5,650 nt of DNA, taken from positions 1 to 5,650 of the forward strand of contig JAPYWC010000044.1 in NCBI GenBank assembly GCA_028276605.1. The letters are read 5' to 3'. The first letter of the stretch is position 1; each line of letters opens with the position of its first letter. Below the pieces are notes generated by a model, which worked only from the letters and a program-made list of their open reading frames with translations, did not search any database and was not told where the DNA came from. A program made the translations under genes and the position numbers. Source of the stretch: Desulfurococcales archaeon. Lineage in GTDB: Archaea; Thermoproteota; Thermoprotei_A; Sulfolobales; Ignisphaeraceae. Positions 5,407-5,650 of the stretch are shown piece by piece.

Positions 5407-5603
5407 TTAATTTATAGTTATGTAGATTATTTAAATCGTGAATTCTTGGTTTATCGATTTGTAGCAAATGTGTTGAATGTGAATTTATCTGGTATTACTA
5501 AAGCTACATATTTATACTGCATTTAAAAAAGGTTACTTTGATTTTCAACTCATTTGTATGCTCATCATGTTTATTAACTTTTCTGTTTCGTTCGGCTCTC
5601 TAG
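5407..5603. other. AT-rich intergenic stretch without a recognisable gene
   Basis: This part of the roughly 300-bp gap between the regulator and the right-edge promoter shows no convincing coding frame on either strand and no tRNA or C/D box signature. It contains a spaced inverted repeat AAATCG/CGATTT (5433-5438 and 5455-5460), a second AAGGTTAC copy at 5529-5536, and a TATA-like ATATTTATAC near 5507-5516 on the plus strand without an obvious gene behind it. Confidence 0.6.
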
Positions 5604-5611
5604 TTTATATA
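5604..5611 (+). promoter_or_regulatory. Strong TATA box for a plus-strand gene at the right edge
   Basis: TTTATATA followed by a T run is a near-ideal crenarchaeal TATA box on the plus strand. Initiation would be expected around 5631-5637, so the gene it serves must start at or just past the window end. Confidence 0.5.
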
Positions 5612-5628
5612 TTTTTATGAAAATAAGT

Positions 5629-5650
5629 ATGGTAATAGGTGTCTTTAGTG
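5629..5650 (+). CDS. Possible start of a plus-strand gene (cut by right edge)
   Basis: The ATG at 5629 opens a frame reading MVIGVFS up to the edge; an in-frame ATG at 5617 would add four residues. The hydrophobic strand-like start is reminiscent of P-loop proteins of the ParA/MinD type, but seven codons cannot establish that. The TATA box lies slightly too close to 5629 for an ideal leaderless start. An alternative is a GTG at 5648 preceded by a GGTG element at 5638-5641. Treat this only as a hint that a gene begins here. Confidence 0.25.

Noticed and set aside
5562..5568. Box C-like ATGATGA on the minus strand in the right intergenic region
   Set aside because: No CTGA follows within guide distance and no C' box is present.
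5558..5620. 20-codon plus-strand frame encoding a hydrophobic peptide (MLIMFINFSV...)
   Set aside because: Very short, AT-rich, no ribosome-binding site, and it runs across the right-edge TATA box; the hydrophobic content follows from T-rich codons.
1..5650. Search for CRISPR repeats, insertion sequences, att sites or toxin-antitoxin pairs
   Set aside because: No spaced repeats of CRISPR length, no transposase frame, no duplicated tRNA 3' end that would mark integration, and no toxin gene beside the ribbon-helix-helix protein.

Overview
The window looks like chromosomal DNA of a hyperthermophilic crenarchaeon (Thermoproteota). The evidence is AT-rich coding DNA beside a very GC-rich tRNA, TATA boxes about 27 bases upstream of start codons (leaderless messages), GGTGAT-type ribosome-binding sites inside an operon, an Lhr-type archaeal helicase, and a protein resembling the archaeal family DUF2192. 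I see no transposon, CRISPR array, prophage gene or integration scar. The species cannot be named from this window.

Layout, left to right. A minus-strand gene runs off the left edge; it is the N-terminal part of a B12-binding radical SAM protein. A short divergent promoter region containing a perfect 16-bp palindrome follows. Next comes a plus-strand two-gene operon: a DUF2192-like protein and an unrecognised 81-residue protein whose start overlaps it. After a 147-bp gap lies the plus-strand gene for a 916-residue Lhr-family superfamily 2 helicase, apparently made from its own leaderless message. Just beyond its stop is the best find of the window: a complete archaeal C/D box guide RNA on the plus strand (about 4669-4726). 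It has matching C, D', C' and D boxes, a 3-nt D'-C' spacer, a 12-nt D guide and a closing stem. It overlaps, in antisense, the 3' end of a minus-strand 2x[4Fe-4S] ferredoxin gene. Upstream of the ferredoxin on the same strand are tRNA-Leu(CAG), with an encoded CCA end, and a small ribbon-helix-helix DNA-binding protein. The last 300 bases are AT-rich and mostly non-coding; they end in a strong TATA box that probably serves a plus-strand gene starting at or beyond the right edge.

How the genes relate. The area has an RNA-centred flavour (an Lhr helicase, a methylation guide RNA and a tRNA side by side), but they need not form one system. The DUF2192-like gene and the 81-residue gene are the only pair clearly coupled in translation. 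The ferredoxin, tRNA and regulator are co-oriented and each has plausible promoter elements of its own. I found no wholly new defence or mobile system. The least described items are the guide RNA with its unassigned targets and the coupled pair of proteins of unknown function.
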